This document shows positions 7,353 through 14,754 of a stretch of 26,572 nucleotides of DNA, one piece after another (within the stretch, counting starts at the first letter, position 1; each line of letters begins with the position of its first letter). Source of the stretch: Lachnospiraceae bacterium (GTDB taxonomy: Bacteria; Bacillota; Clostridia; Lachnospirales; Lachnospiraceae); the NCBI GenBank assembly GCA_900771955.1, contig CAAGPW010000044.1, forward strand, positions 1 to 26,572. Direction: 5' to 3'. The translations under genes and the position numbers were made by a program. The notes under the pieces were generated by a model. It searched no databases. It saw only the letters and a list, made by a program, of their open reading frames with translations, and was not told the origin of the DNA.

Positions 7353-8524
7353 TTACTCGGCCGCATCATCCTTTACGCCAAGAAGCAGTGCCGCATTTAC
7401 TACCACGAATACCGAACCAAAGTTGTGCCAGATCGCGCCTGTGACCGGGGTTAAAATTCCAAGCACGGAAAGCACCACCGCCGTGATGTTGATACACATG
7501 GATGCGATGATGTTGATCTTCACCTTTCGCATGACCTTTTTCATCAGCCCGAACAGATACGGCAGCCTTTTGATGTCATCGCTGACTAATACCGCATCCG
7601 CAGACTCGATCGCAATATCACTTCCGATCCCGCCCATCGCGATCCCGGCGTCTGCCGAACCAAGCGCCAGCGCGTCATTGACACCATCACCGACCATGCC
7701 GATCGGTTCCCTGCTTCCTGCAAATTTATGTATGATGTCCATTTTTTCTTCGGGAAGAAGGTTCGCATAGATGTCCGTGATCCCGACTTTTGCCGCGATA
7801 CTTTCCGCCGCAGTCTCATGATCCCCGGTTAAGAGCATCGGTGTGATCCCGACCTGATTTAACCTTTTTATCGTATCCGCCGCATCCGCGCGTGGTGTAT
7901 CTGAAAGTGCGACAAATCCCGCCATCTTCCCTTCTATGGCAAGGAAAACGACCGTTGCGCCCTGTCTGTACCACTGTTCACCGGATCTCCCGCCTTTTTA
8001 TCCACCGGAATACTCTCTCCTGTCACGACCGACTGATCGATCGTGGTCTCTCCGGCAAGGATCGTCCCATCCACCGGGATCGTCTCTCCGGCAAGCACAC
8101 GCACCACGTCATGGACACGTACCTGCTCCGCCGGCAGCTCCATTTCCATGCCGTTTCTTATCACATGCGCAGTCTGCGGTGTGAGCCGGATCAGCTTTTC
8201 GATTCCCTTTTTCGCCTTTCCTGAAGTGTAATCTTCCAAAAGCGAACCGATCTGCATGATAAGAGCGACTTCTCCCGCCGCAAAGTATTCTCCCGTTGCC
8301 ACGGAAGCCACAAGTGCCATCGCGACTAACACATCCGCCTTGATATCGTAGTCAAATACCAGTCCCCGTATTGCGCCAAGCAAAATCGGGATTCCGCAAA
8401 GCACGATCGCAATCCACGCAACGTCCAAAGGCAGGAGCTCCCGAAAAACTCCTGCCAGACTTAAGATCAGTGAAACGCCGGATTGTATGTTACCGGACAG
8501 ATCCTTAAAACTGTGCGGGAAGTC
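7353..8524 (-). pseudogene. P1B-type heavy-metal ATPase, wrecked by internal deletion and frameshift
   Basis: Two pieces of one ATPase lie in different frames. The upstream piece (8524 down to about 7970) has the first membrane helices (ADVLVAMALVASVATGEY..., EDYTSGKAKKGIEKL) and the actuator motif DQSVVTGESIPV, and stops at 7934 after RSFSLP. The downstream piece (from about 7970 to 7353) begins in the other frame with QGATVVFLAIEGKMAGF and carries LLTGDHETAAESIA, VGDGVNDALAL and the last helices (HNFGSVFVVVNAALLL). About 250 residues between NSGT and QGATVV are missing, including the CPx metal site and the DKTGT phosphorylation loop. An in-frame stop at 8525-8527 leaves no normal start, and the N-terminus is short. 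It cannot pump. Intact relatives export Zn, Cd or Co. Confidence 0.88.
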
Positions 8525-8552
8525 TCACTTTCTGTTGATCACTTTCTATCAT

Positions 8553-8987
8553 TTACAGCTTATTGTAGTCGGCATCACTCACCGGCTCGCACCACTCGTT
8601 TTTTGTCTCCTCACCAGGCACTTCCACCGCGATATGGGAAAACCAGCTGTCTTTCTTCGCGCCATGCCAGTGCTTTACATTTGCCGGGATCGTAATGACA
8701 GTACCCGGTGTCAGGCTTACTGCTTCCTTTCCCTCTTCCTGATACCAGCCTTCTCCTGCTGTGCAGATCAAAAGCTGTCCGCCGCCGCTTTTTGCGTGAT
8801 GGATGTGCCAGTTGTTGCGGCAGCCCGGCTCGAATGTCACATTTGCCAGAAATACCGGGCATCTGCCTGCTTCTGTCAGCGGATTTAAGTAGGAATTTCC
8901 GCTGAAATACTGCGCAAACCCGGTGTTTGGTGCCCCGGTTCCGAATACATTTGCCTGTTCAAATTTTTCTTTTTCTGCTATTTTCAT
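8553..8987 (-). CDS. Cupin-domain protein
   Basis: A 144-residue single-domain cupin, probably a small metal-binding oxidoreductase accessory or an enzyme of unknown substrate. The first cupin motif is around residues 55-79 (CRNNWHIHHAKSGGGQLLICTAGEG), with His61 and His63. The usual glutamate ligand is not obvious, with Gly or Gln71 in its place. The second motif is around 94-108 (PGTVITIPANVKHWHG), supplying His106. Three His ligands are therefore present and metal binding is plausible. The start is supported by GGAG 9 bases upstream. It follows the flavodoxin and carboxymuconolactone-decarboxylase-like genes; such cupins often accompany that pair in clostridia. No specific reaction can be assigned. 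Confidence 0.88.
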   Translation of the reverse strand: MKIAEKEKFEQANVFGTGAPNTGFAQYFSGNSYLNPLTEAGRCPVFLANVTFEPGCRNNWHIHHAKSGGGQLLICTAGEGWYQEEGKEAVSLTPGTVITIPANVKHWHGAKKDSWFSHIAVEVPGEETKNEWCEPVSDADYNKL

Positions 8988-9014
8988 GATCTTTTTCTCC
9001 TTTATGAATCCTAT

Positions 9015-9346
9015 CTATAAGCTCTTCTTTACCGCTTCGATCCAGTCTTTCACTTTGCTCTCTGCGGTCTCCATATGATCGCCGCCCTGGTGTACCACCA
9101 GGTCGGTGTTCCGACCGCGATCACGTCATAATCCTTAATGTCCCTGGTAAGTGGTTTTATTTTCGGCTCATAGCCACGGTTTACTTCTTCCTGTCCCTGA
9201 TCTACGACCTCATTATAGCTTCCCTCATACGGCTTTTCGGTATCAATCTGCATAAGATCAGCGCCCGTCGCTTCCGCGAGCATCTTCGCGATACGCTCTG
9301 TATTTCCGTTTGACCATGTATAATAAACAACCAGCATTTTTTTCAT
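9015..9346 (-). pseudogene. Flavodoxin, internally deleted and frameshifted
   Basis: The first part (9346-9100) encodes a normal flavodoxin beginning: MLVVYYTWSNGNTERIAKML with the FMN phosphate loop, ADLMQIDTEKPYEGSYNEVVDQ, and DYDVIAVGTPTWWYT. The sequence then jumps. The genuine C-terminus QGGDHMETAESKVKDWIEAV and a terminal KKSL are present, but in a different frame, ending at 9015-9017. As written, translation reads AAIIWRPQRAK and stops at 9050, giving 98 residues. Roughly 45-50 residues are missing, including the second FMN loop, so the protein is unlikely to bind flavin. The gene lies one base after the carboxymuconolactone-decarboxylase-like gene, in an operon whose first gene is an intact flavodoxin. 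Confidence 0.88.
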
Positions 9347-9347
9347 T

Positions 9348-10112
9348 TTATTTCTCCTCTAGATTCTTTGCCGCTTCATTTACACAGCGCAGCGCATTTA
9401 AACTTCTAGGATAACCGATGTACGGCAGGCACTGTGAGATCACCCGGATCAGAAATTCCTTATTGTTTCCGATCTTCATATTTGCCTGCGCGTGGCTTAC
9501 AAGCTGCGGCTCACAGCCACCCTGTGCCGCGATAAAGCAAAATGTGATCATTTCTCTCTGCAGATAGTCCAGCCCTTTTCTCGTATAATAATCCCCAAAA
9601 CAGTTGTCTGCCAGCCAGCGGTTGATATGACGGCTCTCTTCCGGTCCTGACTTGTAAAATTCTTTCATGCCATCCCCGAAAATATCGACCTGCGCCTGAA
9701 TTCCGGCTTCCAGTCTTGTCTCCATCGTCGTCTTCGCCTGCGCTTCTAACGGCAGGGAAACGCCATCTTCCTTTAATATCTCATTGTTGATCGCGAAAAA
9801 CGGAAGCACTCTCCCAATGCCAAGATACGCCACTGCCTGATAGGTCACTTCCTTGATCTCGATCGGTGTCACGCCCACACGCAAAGCAGCCTTTGCCATT
9901 ACGCGGTACGCATCGGTTCCCTGACAGCCGGTAAGTGTCGCAAGGATTGCAAGCATTCTGGTCTTGTCATCCATATCGCCCTGATTTACGACTTCATCAA
10001 ACGCAAAGTTATAAAAACGCTCCGCAAACTCCGGATCGTTCTCCTGTAATCCGCCTTTTTCCTCTGAAAACATTTTGTTTAAATATGCTTTGGCTTTCTC
10101 TGTCAGTTTCAT
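9348..10112 (-). CDS. Carboxymuconolactone decarboxylase/AhpD-fold protein, two-domain
   Basis: A 254-residue all-helical protein with two CMD-like repeats. The first spans about residues 35-115 (DDKTRMLAILATLTGCQGTDAYRVMAKAALRVGVTPIEIKEV). The second spans about 140-245 (LDYLQREMITFCFIAAQGGCEPQLVSHAQANMKIGNNKEFLIRVI). The second repeat has a single Cys before EPQLVSH, where AhpD-like enzymes have CxxC, so a peroxidase-type thiol pair is not seen. The start at 10112 is chosen because AGGAGG stands 6 bases upstream; a longer reading frame would overlap the flavodoxin gene. It sits between two flavodoxin genes and before a cupin, suggesting a small redox or detoxification pathway. The substrate is unknown. 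Confidence 0.9.
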   Translation of the reverse strand: MKLTEKAKAYLNKMFSEEKGGLQENDPEFAERFYNFAFDEVVNQGDMDDKTRMLAILATLTGCQGTDAYRVMAKAALRVGVTPIEIKEVTYQAVAYLGIGRVLPFFAINNEILKEDGVSLPLEAQAKTTMETRLEAGIQAQVDIFGDGMKEFYKSGPEESRHINRWLADNCFGDYYTRKGLDYLQREMITFCFIAAQGGCEPQLVSHAQANMKIGNNKEFLIRVISQCLPYIGYPRSLNALRCVNEAAKNLEEK

Positions 10113-10123
10113 TCTACATCCTC

Positions 10124-10624
10124 CTAGATCCATGCTCCGACTTCTTTTTCTGCCCGCTTTACCAGACTTCCGTGGATCGCAAGTCCTTTCTCTACGTTTG
10201 CTCCCGGACACAGACGTTTAATATCGCTTACGCTGCTTCCAAGTCCGCTTCCCTCATGTGTACAGAACGGACGGATCGTTTTTCCGTTAAAATCATAGTG
10301 TTCCAAAAACGTAAAGACTGCCATCGGCATCGTGCCCCAGTAATTCGGATAGCCAAGATAGATCGTATCGTATTGCTCCATATCCTCCGGCCATGCCTTC
10401 AGCTCCGGTCTCGCATTACTTCTCTGATCTGCCTGCGCCTCTGCGATACAGGCATTGTAATCTTTGGAATAGGCTTTCTTTGGTTCAATCTGGAACATGT
10501 CTGCCCCTGTCAACTTTTTTATAATACCTGCCACTACCTCTGTATTTCCGATCTCTAACTGTTTTAATGCCCCGCTTACATAATTCTCATCTCTGCGGGA
10601 AAAATATGCGATAAGTTCTGCCAT
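10124..10624 (-). CDS. Flavodoxin
   Basis: A 166-residue flavodoxin, an FMN-binding electron carrier or NAD(P)H-linked flavoprotein in the cytosol. The N-terminus ELIAYFSRRDENYVSGAL is followed by the GNTEVVAGIIKKLTGADMFQIEP segment. Later come DTIYLGYPNYWGTMPMAVFTFLEHYDFNGKTIRPFCTHEGSGLGSS, the ribityl and isoalloxazine-binding loops of the class found next to AhpD-like proteins. The length is normal. An AAAGGAG stands 11 bases before the start. It is the first gene of the redox operon and divergent from the LysR gene. Confidence 0.93.
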   Translation of the reverse strand: MAELIAYFSRRDENYVSGALKQLEIGNTEVVAGIIKKLTGADMFQIEPKKAYSKDYNACIAEAQADQRSNARPELKAWPEDMEQYDTIYLGYPNYWGTMPMAVFTFLEHYDFNGKTIRPFCTHEGSGLGSSVSDIKRLCPGANVEKGLAIHGSLVKRAEKEVGAWI

Positions 10625-10679
10625 TTTTCTTTGCGCTCCTTTCGTCTCATCTTTTTTTCTTATTTTAATACAGCATTTC

Positions 10680-10708
10680 TTGACCTGGAATCTCCAACAT
10701 GTTATTAT
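10680..10708 (+). promoter_or_regulatory. Promoter of the LysR-family gene
   Basis: TTGACC (10680-10685), a 17-base spacer and TATTAT (10703-10708) on the plus strand. It lies in the 125-base gap between the divergent flavodoxin and LysR genes. LysR proteins usually bind such gaps at T-N11-A sites, but no single one stands out here. Confidence 0.7.
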
Positions 10709-10749
10709 GCTATAAACTGTTGGTTGATACCTATGTCTGGAGGTGCATG

Positions 10750-11643
10750 ATGTATAATCATTTACTTGATACGTTTCTTGCTGTCTGCGACTGCAAAAGC
10801 TTTACGAAAGCGGCAAAGCAGCTTTATATTTCACCGACTGCGGTCATGAAGCAGATCAACCAGCTCGAAAAGGAACTCGACTTAAAACTGATCGAACGCA
10901 CCCACGCCGGGGTGACCCCGACAAGCGCAGGCGCTTCCATTTATCAGGACTCGAAATTTATCATTGATTATTCCAAGAAGGCGCTCGCCGCCGCCAAAAG
11001 CAGGACACTTGCCTACGATACTACTTTTTGCGTCGGAACCTCCCTGTTAAATCCGGCAAAGCCGTTTCTGGATCTCTGGTATCAGGTCAACCAGGATTTT
11101 TCGGGATACAAGCTGCATCTGGTTCCTTTTGATGATGATCACAATGGGATTTTAAAAGAGATCGCCCTTTTAGGCGAAAAGTTTGATTTTCTGATCGGCG
11201 TCTGCGATTCCAGAGCCTGGATGAGCCTTTGCAGCTTTCTCCAGCTTGGCCGATATAAAAAAATGATCGCGGTTCCACGCGATCACAGACTTGCCGGCAA
11301 AAAGAAACTGAAAGTGGAAGACCTCCACGGAGAGACGCTCCTCATGGTTCCTGCCGGCGACTCCGGAACCAATGATTTCATCCGAAATGACTTAACGCTG
11401 CACCATCCACAGATCCATATCGAAGACACACAGCCTTTCTTTGATATGTCCGTATTCAACCGCTGCGCGGAGACCGGAAATGTGCTTTTGACCATCGAAT
11501 GCTGGCAGAATGTCCACCCCGGGCTCGTCTCGATCCCGGTTGACTGGGATTACAGCATTCCCTACGGTCTGCTTTACGCAAACGACGCACCGGAAGATGT
11601 CATGCGTTTTGTGAAGACGGTGGAAGCGTTTGTGAATTTATAA
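10750..11643 (+). CDS. LysR-family transcriptional regulator
   Basis: A 297-residue regulator with a winged helix-turn-helix at residues about 1-60 (LLDTFLAVCDCKSFTKAAKQLYISPTAVMKQINQLEKELDLKLIER) and a substrate-binding-like effector domain from about residue 90 to the end. Two adjacent ATG codons follow GGAGG. The second, at 10750, has the better 6-base spacing and is used; the first would add one Met. The gene is divergent from the flavodoxin/CMD/cupin operon, the classic arrangement for LysR activators of the neighbouring operon. The inducer is unknown. Confidence 0.92.
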   Translation: MYNHLLDTFLAVCDCKSFTKAAKQLYISPTAVMKQINQLEKELDLKLIERTHAGVTPTSAGASIYQDSKFIIDYSKKALAAAKSRTLAYDTTFCVGTSLLNPAKPFLDLWYQVNQDFSGYKLHLVPFDDDHNGILKEIALLGEKFDFLIGVCDSRAWMSLCSFLQLGRYKKMIAVPRDHRLAGKKKLKVEDLHGETLLMVPAGDSGTNDFIRNDLTLHHPQIHIEDTQPFFDMSVFNRCAETGNVLLTIECWQNVHPGLVSIPVDWDYSIPYGLLYANDAPEDVMRFVKTVEAFVNL

Positions 11644-11648
11644 AAGAA

Positions 11649-11718
11649 CGATACTGGATGGATTCGAACCATCAACTTCAGTTTTGCAAACTTATGCCAT
11701 TCCAGCGGCTACAGTATC
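11649..11718 (-). tRNA. Atypical tRNA-Cys (GCA)
   Basis: A cloverleaf can be drawn on the minus strand. The 7-bp acceptor stem is GATACTG/CAGTATC, perfectly paired. The D-stem is GCCG/TGGC around a short 6-base loop CTGGAA. The anticodon stem TAAGT/ACTGA has one A-G mismatch, with loop TTGCAAA (anticodon GCA). A 4-base variable loop precedes a perfect T-arm GATGG-TTCGAAT-CCATC. The 3' CCA is not encoded. With a 7-bp acceptor the discriminator would be G; adding a U-G eighth pair makes it U, the known identity base for CysRS. The short D-loop without A14 is unusual. It is 71 bases downstream of metQ on the same strand, with no clear promoter of its own, so cotranscription with metNIQ is likely. 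Whether it works in translation cannot be decided here. Confidence 0.75.
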
Positions 11719-11723
11719 ACATC

Positions 11724-11760
11724 CGGGAAGTCCGGCTTACGCCGTCCTTCCCGATTTTTC
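11724..11760 (+). terminator. Rho-independent terminator of the LysR gene
   Basis: CGGGAAG (11724-11730) pairs with CTTCCCG (11747-11753), with an inner CGGC-TTAC-GCCG stem, followed by ATTTTTC on the plus strand. On the minus strand no T-run follows, so metQ transcription should pass through toward the tRNA. The LysR transcript would run antisense through the tRNA gene before ending here. Confidence 0.75.
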
Positions 11761-11789
11761 ATTCCGATAGTTTTGTCGAAATGCTGTTT

Positions 11790-12707
11790 TTACTCTTCAA
11801 ACGGAATAACTGCTCCGTCATAAGTTGTATTGATGAAATCCTTGATCTCATCGGATTTTAATACGTCAACCAGTGCTTTTACACCTTCGTTGTCTTCATT
11901 TCCTTCTTTTACAACAACTACGTTTACATAAGTCTTAGCTGCTTCGGAATCGGATTTCTCGTATGCAAGTGCATCTTTTCCTACGGAATAGCCTGCCTCT
12001 AATGCATAGTTACCGTTCAGTACCAGGTAAGCCACTTCGTCAGATACTCTTGCGACCTGCTCTGCTGCAAGCTCTTCGATCTGAACGTTGTGCGGATTTT
12101 CTGCGATATCATTTACCGTTGCCTCTAATCCTGCACCATCTTTTAATGTGATGATTCCGTTATCCTGTAACAGTAAAAGTGCTCTTGCTTCGTTTGTGGT
12201 ATCATTCGGAACTGCGATCACATCGCCCTCTGCGATATCATCCAGGCTGCTCTTGGTTCCCGGATAAATTCCAAACGGCTCATAGTGGATCTTACCAACT
12301 TCTACGAGGTGTGTGCCTCTTTCTTCATTGAAGCTGTCCAGATACGGTACATGCTGGAAGTAGTTTGCATCCATTTCTCCGCTTTCTACTGCCTCATTCG
12401 GTAACACATAATCATCATAAACGGTGATCTCAAGATCCCATCCCTCTTTTGCAAGGATCGGTTTTGCTGCCTCTAAGATCTCTGCATGCGGTGTTGCGGA
12501 TGCTGCGATCTTGATTGTTCCCTTTGTCTCAACCGCTGCTTCTGCTTCCGTACTGTCTGCTGCTGCAGCTTCGGTTCCTGCTGTCTCTTCTTTTGCTGCG
12601 GCATTATCAGTTGCTGCCGTGCTCTCTTCCTTTGCGCTTCCGCAGCCTGCGAATGCAGTTACTGCCAGTGCTCCTGCCAGAATTCCTGTTAAAAGTTTCT
12701 TTTTCAT
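11790..12707 (-). CDS. metQ: MetQ/NlpA-family methionine-binding lipoprotein
   Basis: A 305-residue substrate-binding lipoprotein of the methionine-uptake ABC importer. The signal peptide is MKKKLLTGILAGALAVTAFAGC with Cys22 lipidated. An Ala/Glu/Thr-rich linker follows, then the NLPA fold (GTIKIAASATPHAEILEAAKPILAKEGWDLEI..., VLPNEAVESGEMDANYFQHVPYLDSFNEERG, IAVPNDTTNEARALLLLQDNGIITL). These segments are diagnostic of MetQ-type proteins, which bind D- or L-methionine, and some bind cystine. It is the last protein gene of the metN-metI-metQ operon, 72 bases after metI. A poly-purine AGGAG stretch stands about 9 bases before the start. The leader peptide upstream contains as much Cys as Met, so cystine or both could be the real cargo. 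Confidence 0.93.
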   Translation of the reverse strand: MKKKLLTGILAGALAVTAFAGCGSAKEESTAATDNAAAKEETAGTEAAAADSTEAEAAVETKGTIKIAASATPHAEILEAAKPILAKEGWDLEITVYDDYVLPNEAVESGEMDANYFQHVPYLDSFNEERGTHLVEVGKIHYEPFGIYPGTKSSLDDIAEGDVIAVPNDTTNEARALLLLQDNGIITLKDGAGLEATVNDIAENPHNVQIEELAAEQVARVSDEVAYLVLNGNYALEAGYSVGKDALAYEKSDSEAAKTYVNVVVVKEGNEDNEGVKALVDVLKSDEIKDFINTTYDGAVIPFEE

Positions 12708-12779
12708 AATATTTTTTCTCCTCTTCTTTTTTTATTTTCATGGTTCCGCACATTTAACGGAATCAAATAATAAACGGTT

Positions 12780-13439
12780 TTATTTTCTCCGGTCAGACTT
12801 ATCTGCCAGCTTCATTCCAATGGTCTGGAAGATCTGGAATAAGATCATCAGTAAAATAACACTGACTACCAGAATATCTGTCTGCCATCTTGTATATCCA
12901 TATCGGATCGCGATCGCTCCGAGTCCGCCGCCTCCAACGGTTCCGGACATTGCAGAGTATCCAAGGATCGTTCCGAGTGCGATCGTGGCACCCACGATCA
13001 GAGAAGTTCTCGCTTCCACCAGCATGACCTTTACGATAATCGTAAAATCAGATGCGCCCATGGAACGCGCAGCCTCGATCACACCTGGATCTACTTCTTT
13101 TAAAGAAGATTCCACCATTCTTGCGATATACGGTGCAGCCGCAATAACAAGCGGTACGATCGTTGCTTTCGAGCCATAGCTCTGTCCCGCCACCAGTCTT
13201 GTAAACGGGATCAGAATAACAAGTAAGATAATAAACGGAATGCTTCGCACAAGGTTTGAAATCACATCCAGCACCTTATAAACTGCTGCATTCGGTCGAA
13301 TTCCATCCTTATCCGTAACGGTAAGCGCTATTCCCATCGGAAGTCCGATCACATATCCGGCAAACGTGGATACCACTGTCATATAGATCGTTTCCCATAT
13401 TCCCTGAATCATCATCGTGATTACCTGATCACTCCACAT
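12780..13439 (-). CDS. metI: MetI-type ABC transporter permease
   Basis: A 219-residue inner-membrane permease with about five membrane segments. The coupling motif is seen in VDPGVIEAARSMGASDFTIIVKVMLVEARTSL, and GYSAMSGTVGGGGLGAIAIRYGY is typical of MetI. It works as a homodimer with MetN and MetQ. The start ATG lies inside the 3' end of metN (11-base overlap) with GAGGTG 7 bases before it, which points to translational coupling. Confidence 0.94.
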   Translation of the reverse strand: MWSDQVITMMIQGIWETIYMTVVSTFAGYVIGLPMGIALTVTDKDGIRPNAAVYKVLDVISNLVRSIPFIILLVILIPFTRLVAGQSYGSKATIVPLVIAAAPYIARMVESSLKEVDPGVIEAARSMGASDFTIIVKVMLVEARTSLIVGATIALGTILGYSAMSGTVGGGGLGAIAIRYGYTRWQTDILVVSVILLMILFQIFQTIGMKLADKSDRRK

Positions 13440-14478
13440 CGCCTGTCACCTCCTCAATCTCCAGTCCGTGTTCGGTCAGATACTGTTCCATGTCGATCTG
13501 CAAATGTCTGTCATCCGGCAGCCCCAGAATCATTTCACCTTTTGCAACGCCGCCGACATTTTTCGTATCAGCTCTCAAAATATTTACCGGAGTGCCAAAC
13601 TTTAAGATCATGTTTGCAATGACCGGCTCAAACGCCGAATTTTCGGAAAAGACGATCCGAAGCTTCCGGTCACCCTGAATACGCTCTAACTGCGCTGCGA
13701 CAGCTCCTTCCATCTTTACCCCATCTTCCGGCAGATCTCTTAAAATCAGTTCTCTTGCTGCCTTCGACTTCGGATGGCTGAAAATATCCTCCACCAGACC
13801 GTCTTCCACCAGCTCACCATGTTCAATGATCGCCACCCGGTTACATATCTCACGGATGACCGACATCTGATGTGTAATGATCACAATCGTGATCTTGAAC
13901 TGCTCGTTAATGCTCTTTAAGAGTTCGAGGATCGATGCTGTCGTCTGCGGATCCAACGCACTTGTTGCCTCATCACAGAGCAGGATCTTCGGATCAGATG
14001 CCAGGGCACGTGCAATTGCGACACGCTGTTTCTGTCCCCCGGAAAGCTGTGCAGGATAAGCCTTTTCCTTATCCTCAAGTCCAACTGTCTTTAGCAGTTC
14101 TCTTGCCCTCTCCTTAGCATCTTTTCTTTTAACCCCGTGAATCTGCAGTGGAAAACAGATATTGTCGATCACACTTTTCTGCATCAGTAAATTGAAATGC
14201 TGGAAGATCATTGCAATATCGCTGCGCTGCTCCCTCAATTCTTTTTCACTTAAGGTTCCGAGATCTCTTCCCTCGATCAGCACCTGTCCGTCGGTCGGCT
14301 TTTCCAGATAATTTAAGCATCGCACCAGTGTACTTTTTCCTGCGCCCGACATTCCGATGATTCCGTAAATGTCCCCGGCTTCAATCGCCAGATTGATATC
14401 CGAAAGTGCCTTTACATGCACATCTTTTTGTTCAAACGTCTTTGACAGATGTTTTACTTCTATTTCATATTCAGCCAT
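13429..14478 (-). CDS. metN: MetN-type ABC transporter ATPase with C-terminal NIL domain
   Basis: A 349-residue ATPase powering methionine-type uptake. It has Walker A GMSGAGKST (about residues 42-50), signature LSGGQKQR (about 145), Walker B ILLCDEATSALD (about 165-176), and the switch histidine in IVIITHQM. Residues about 260-345 (RIQGDRKLRIVFSENSAFEPVIANMILKFGTPVNIL...) form the NIL/ACT-like domain that binds methionine and inhibits transport in the E. coli protein. Presence of NIL suggests direct substrate feedback in addition to the attenuator in front of the gene. It is the first protein gene of the operon after the leader ORF. The whole coding sequence is intact. Confidence 0.95.
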   Translation of the reverse strand: MAEYEIEVKHLSKTFEQKDVHVKALSDINLAIEAGDIYGIIGMSGAGKSTLVRCLNYLEKPTDGQVLIEGRDLGTLSEKELREQRSDIAMIFQHFNLLMQKSVIDNICFPLQIHGVKRKDAKERARELLKTVGLEDKEKAYPAQLSGGQKQRVAIARALASDPKILLCDEATSALDPQTTASILELLKSINEQFKITIVIITHQMSVIREICNRVAIIEHGELVEDGLVEDIFSHPKSKAARELILRDLPEDGVKMEGAVAAQLERIQGDRKLRIVFSENSAFEPVIANMILKFGTPVNILRADTKNVGGVAKGEMILGLPDDRHLQIDMEQYLTEHGLEIEEVTGDVE

Positions 14479-14497
14479 TCTGTTTTTCCTTCCTCAC

Positions 14498-14535
14498 AAA
14501 AAAAGAGCAGGATCACCGCAAAGATGATTCCTGCT
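14498..14535 (-). terminator. Attenuator terminator between the leader ORF and metN
   Basis: On the minus strand AGCAGGA pairs with TCCTGCT, extended by TCA/TGA past a single bulged A, with a 9-base loop, and is followed by C and seven Ts. It lies 21 bases after the leader ORF stop and 19 bases before metN, so it must be read through for metNIQ to be made. Part of its 5' arm could instead pair with the end of the leader ORF (TGCTGGAT with ATCAGCA), a candidate antiterminator. Confidence 0.85.
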
Positions 14536-14556
14536 GATCTTTATTTAAAAATAAAA

Positions 14557-14697
14557 TCAAACCGAAGCATCCAGCAACCTTTTCTTATTTTCACGACACA
14601 TGCATGCAGACATACTGCCGCACATACAGGTCATACCTGTCAGCGCGCCACATACTCTGTTACCACATACTGTCATGAAAAAACGGTCTGTTCTCAT
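14557..14697 (-). CDS. Cys/Met-rich leader peptide of metNIQ (46 residues)
   Basis: An unannotated-type small ORF. It has a ribosome binding site AGGAG nine bases before the ATG and ends with TGA at 14557. The peptide starts MRTDRFFMTVCGNRVCG and contains MTCMCGSMSACMC at residues 22-34, where 8 of 13 residues are Cys or Met. In all there are 6 Cys and 6 Met in 46. The C-terminal end, RENKKRLLDASV, has none. Downstream is an intrinsic terminator and then metN, and upstream a good promoter. This matches ribosome-mediated transcription attenuation: shortage of charged tRNA-Cys or tRNA-Met would stall the ribosome and favour an antiterminator. The ORF itself is seen directly; the mechanism is inferred. 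Confidence 0.8.
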   Translation of the reverse strand: MRTDRFFMTVCGNRVCGALTGMTCMCGSMSACMCRENKKRLLDASV

Positions 14698-14754
14698 CTC
14701 CGGTTCTCCTTTCTGAATTCTTTTTACACTTGCTGTTTCGTATTTACAGATTTT

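Noticed and set aside
8431..8457. Perfect GGCAGGAG/CTCCTGCC hairpin as a terminator after the cupin gene.
   Set aside because: It is inside the ATPase remnant and followed only by TTTGG on the minus strand. The peptide it encodes (LAGVFRELLPL) fits the ATPase N-terminus, so it may be chance.
11649..11718. tRNA-Sec identity for the downstream tRNA.
   Set aside because: The anticodon is GCA and not UCA, the variable loop is only 4 bases, and no selenocysteine genes are nearby.
12424..13179. A 251-codon plus-strand frame spanning metQ and metI.
   Set aside because: Crosses two real genes in antisense; Ala/Ser-rich start comes from the complement of the MetQ linker.
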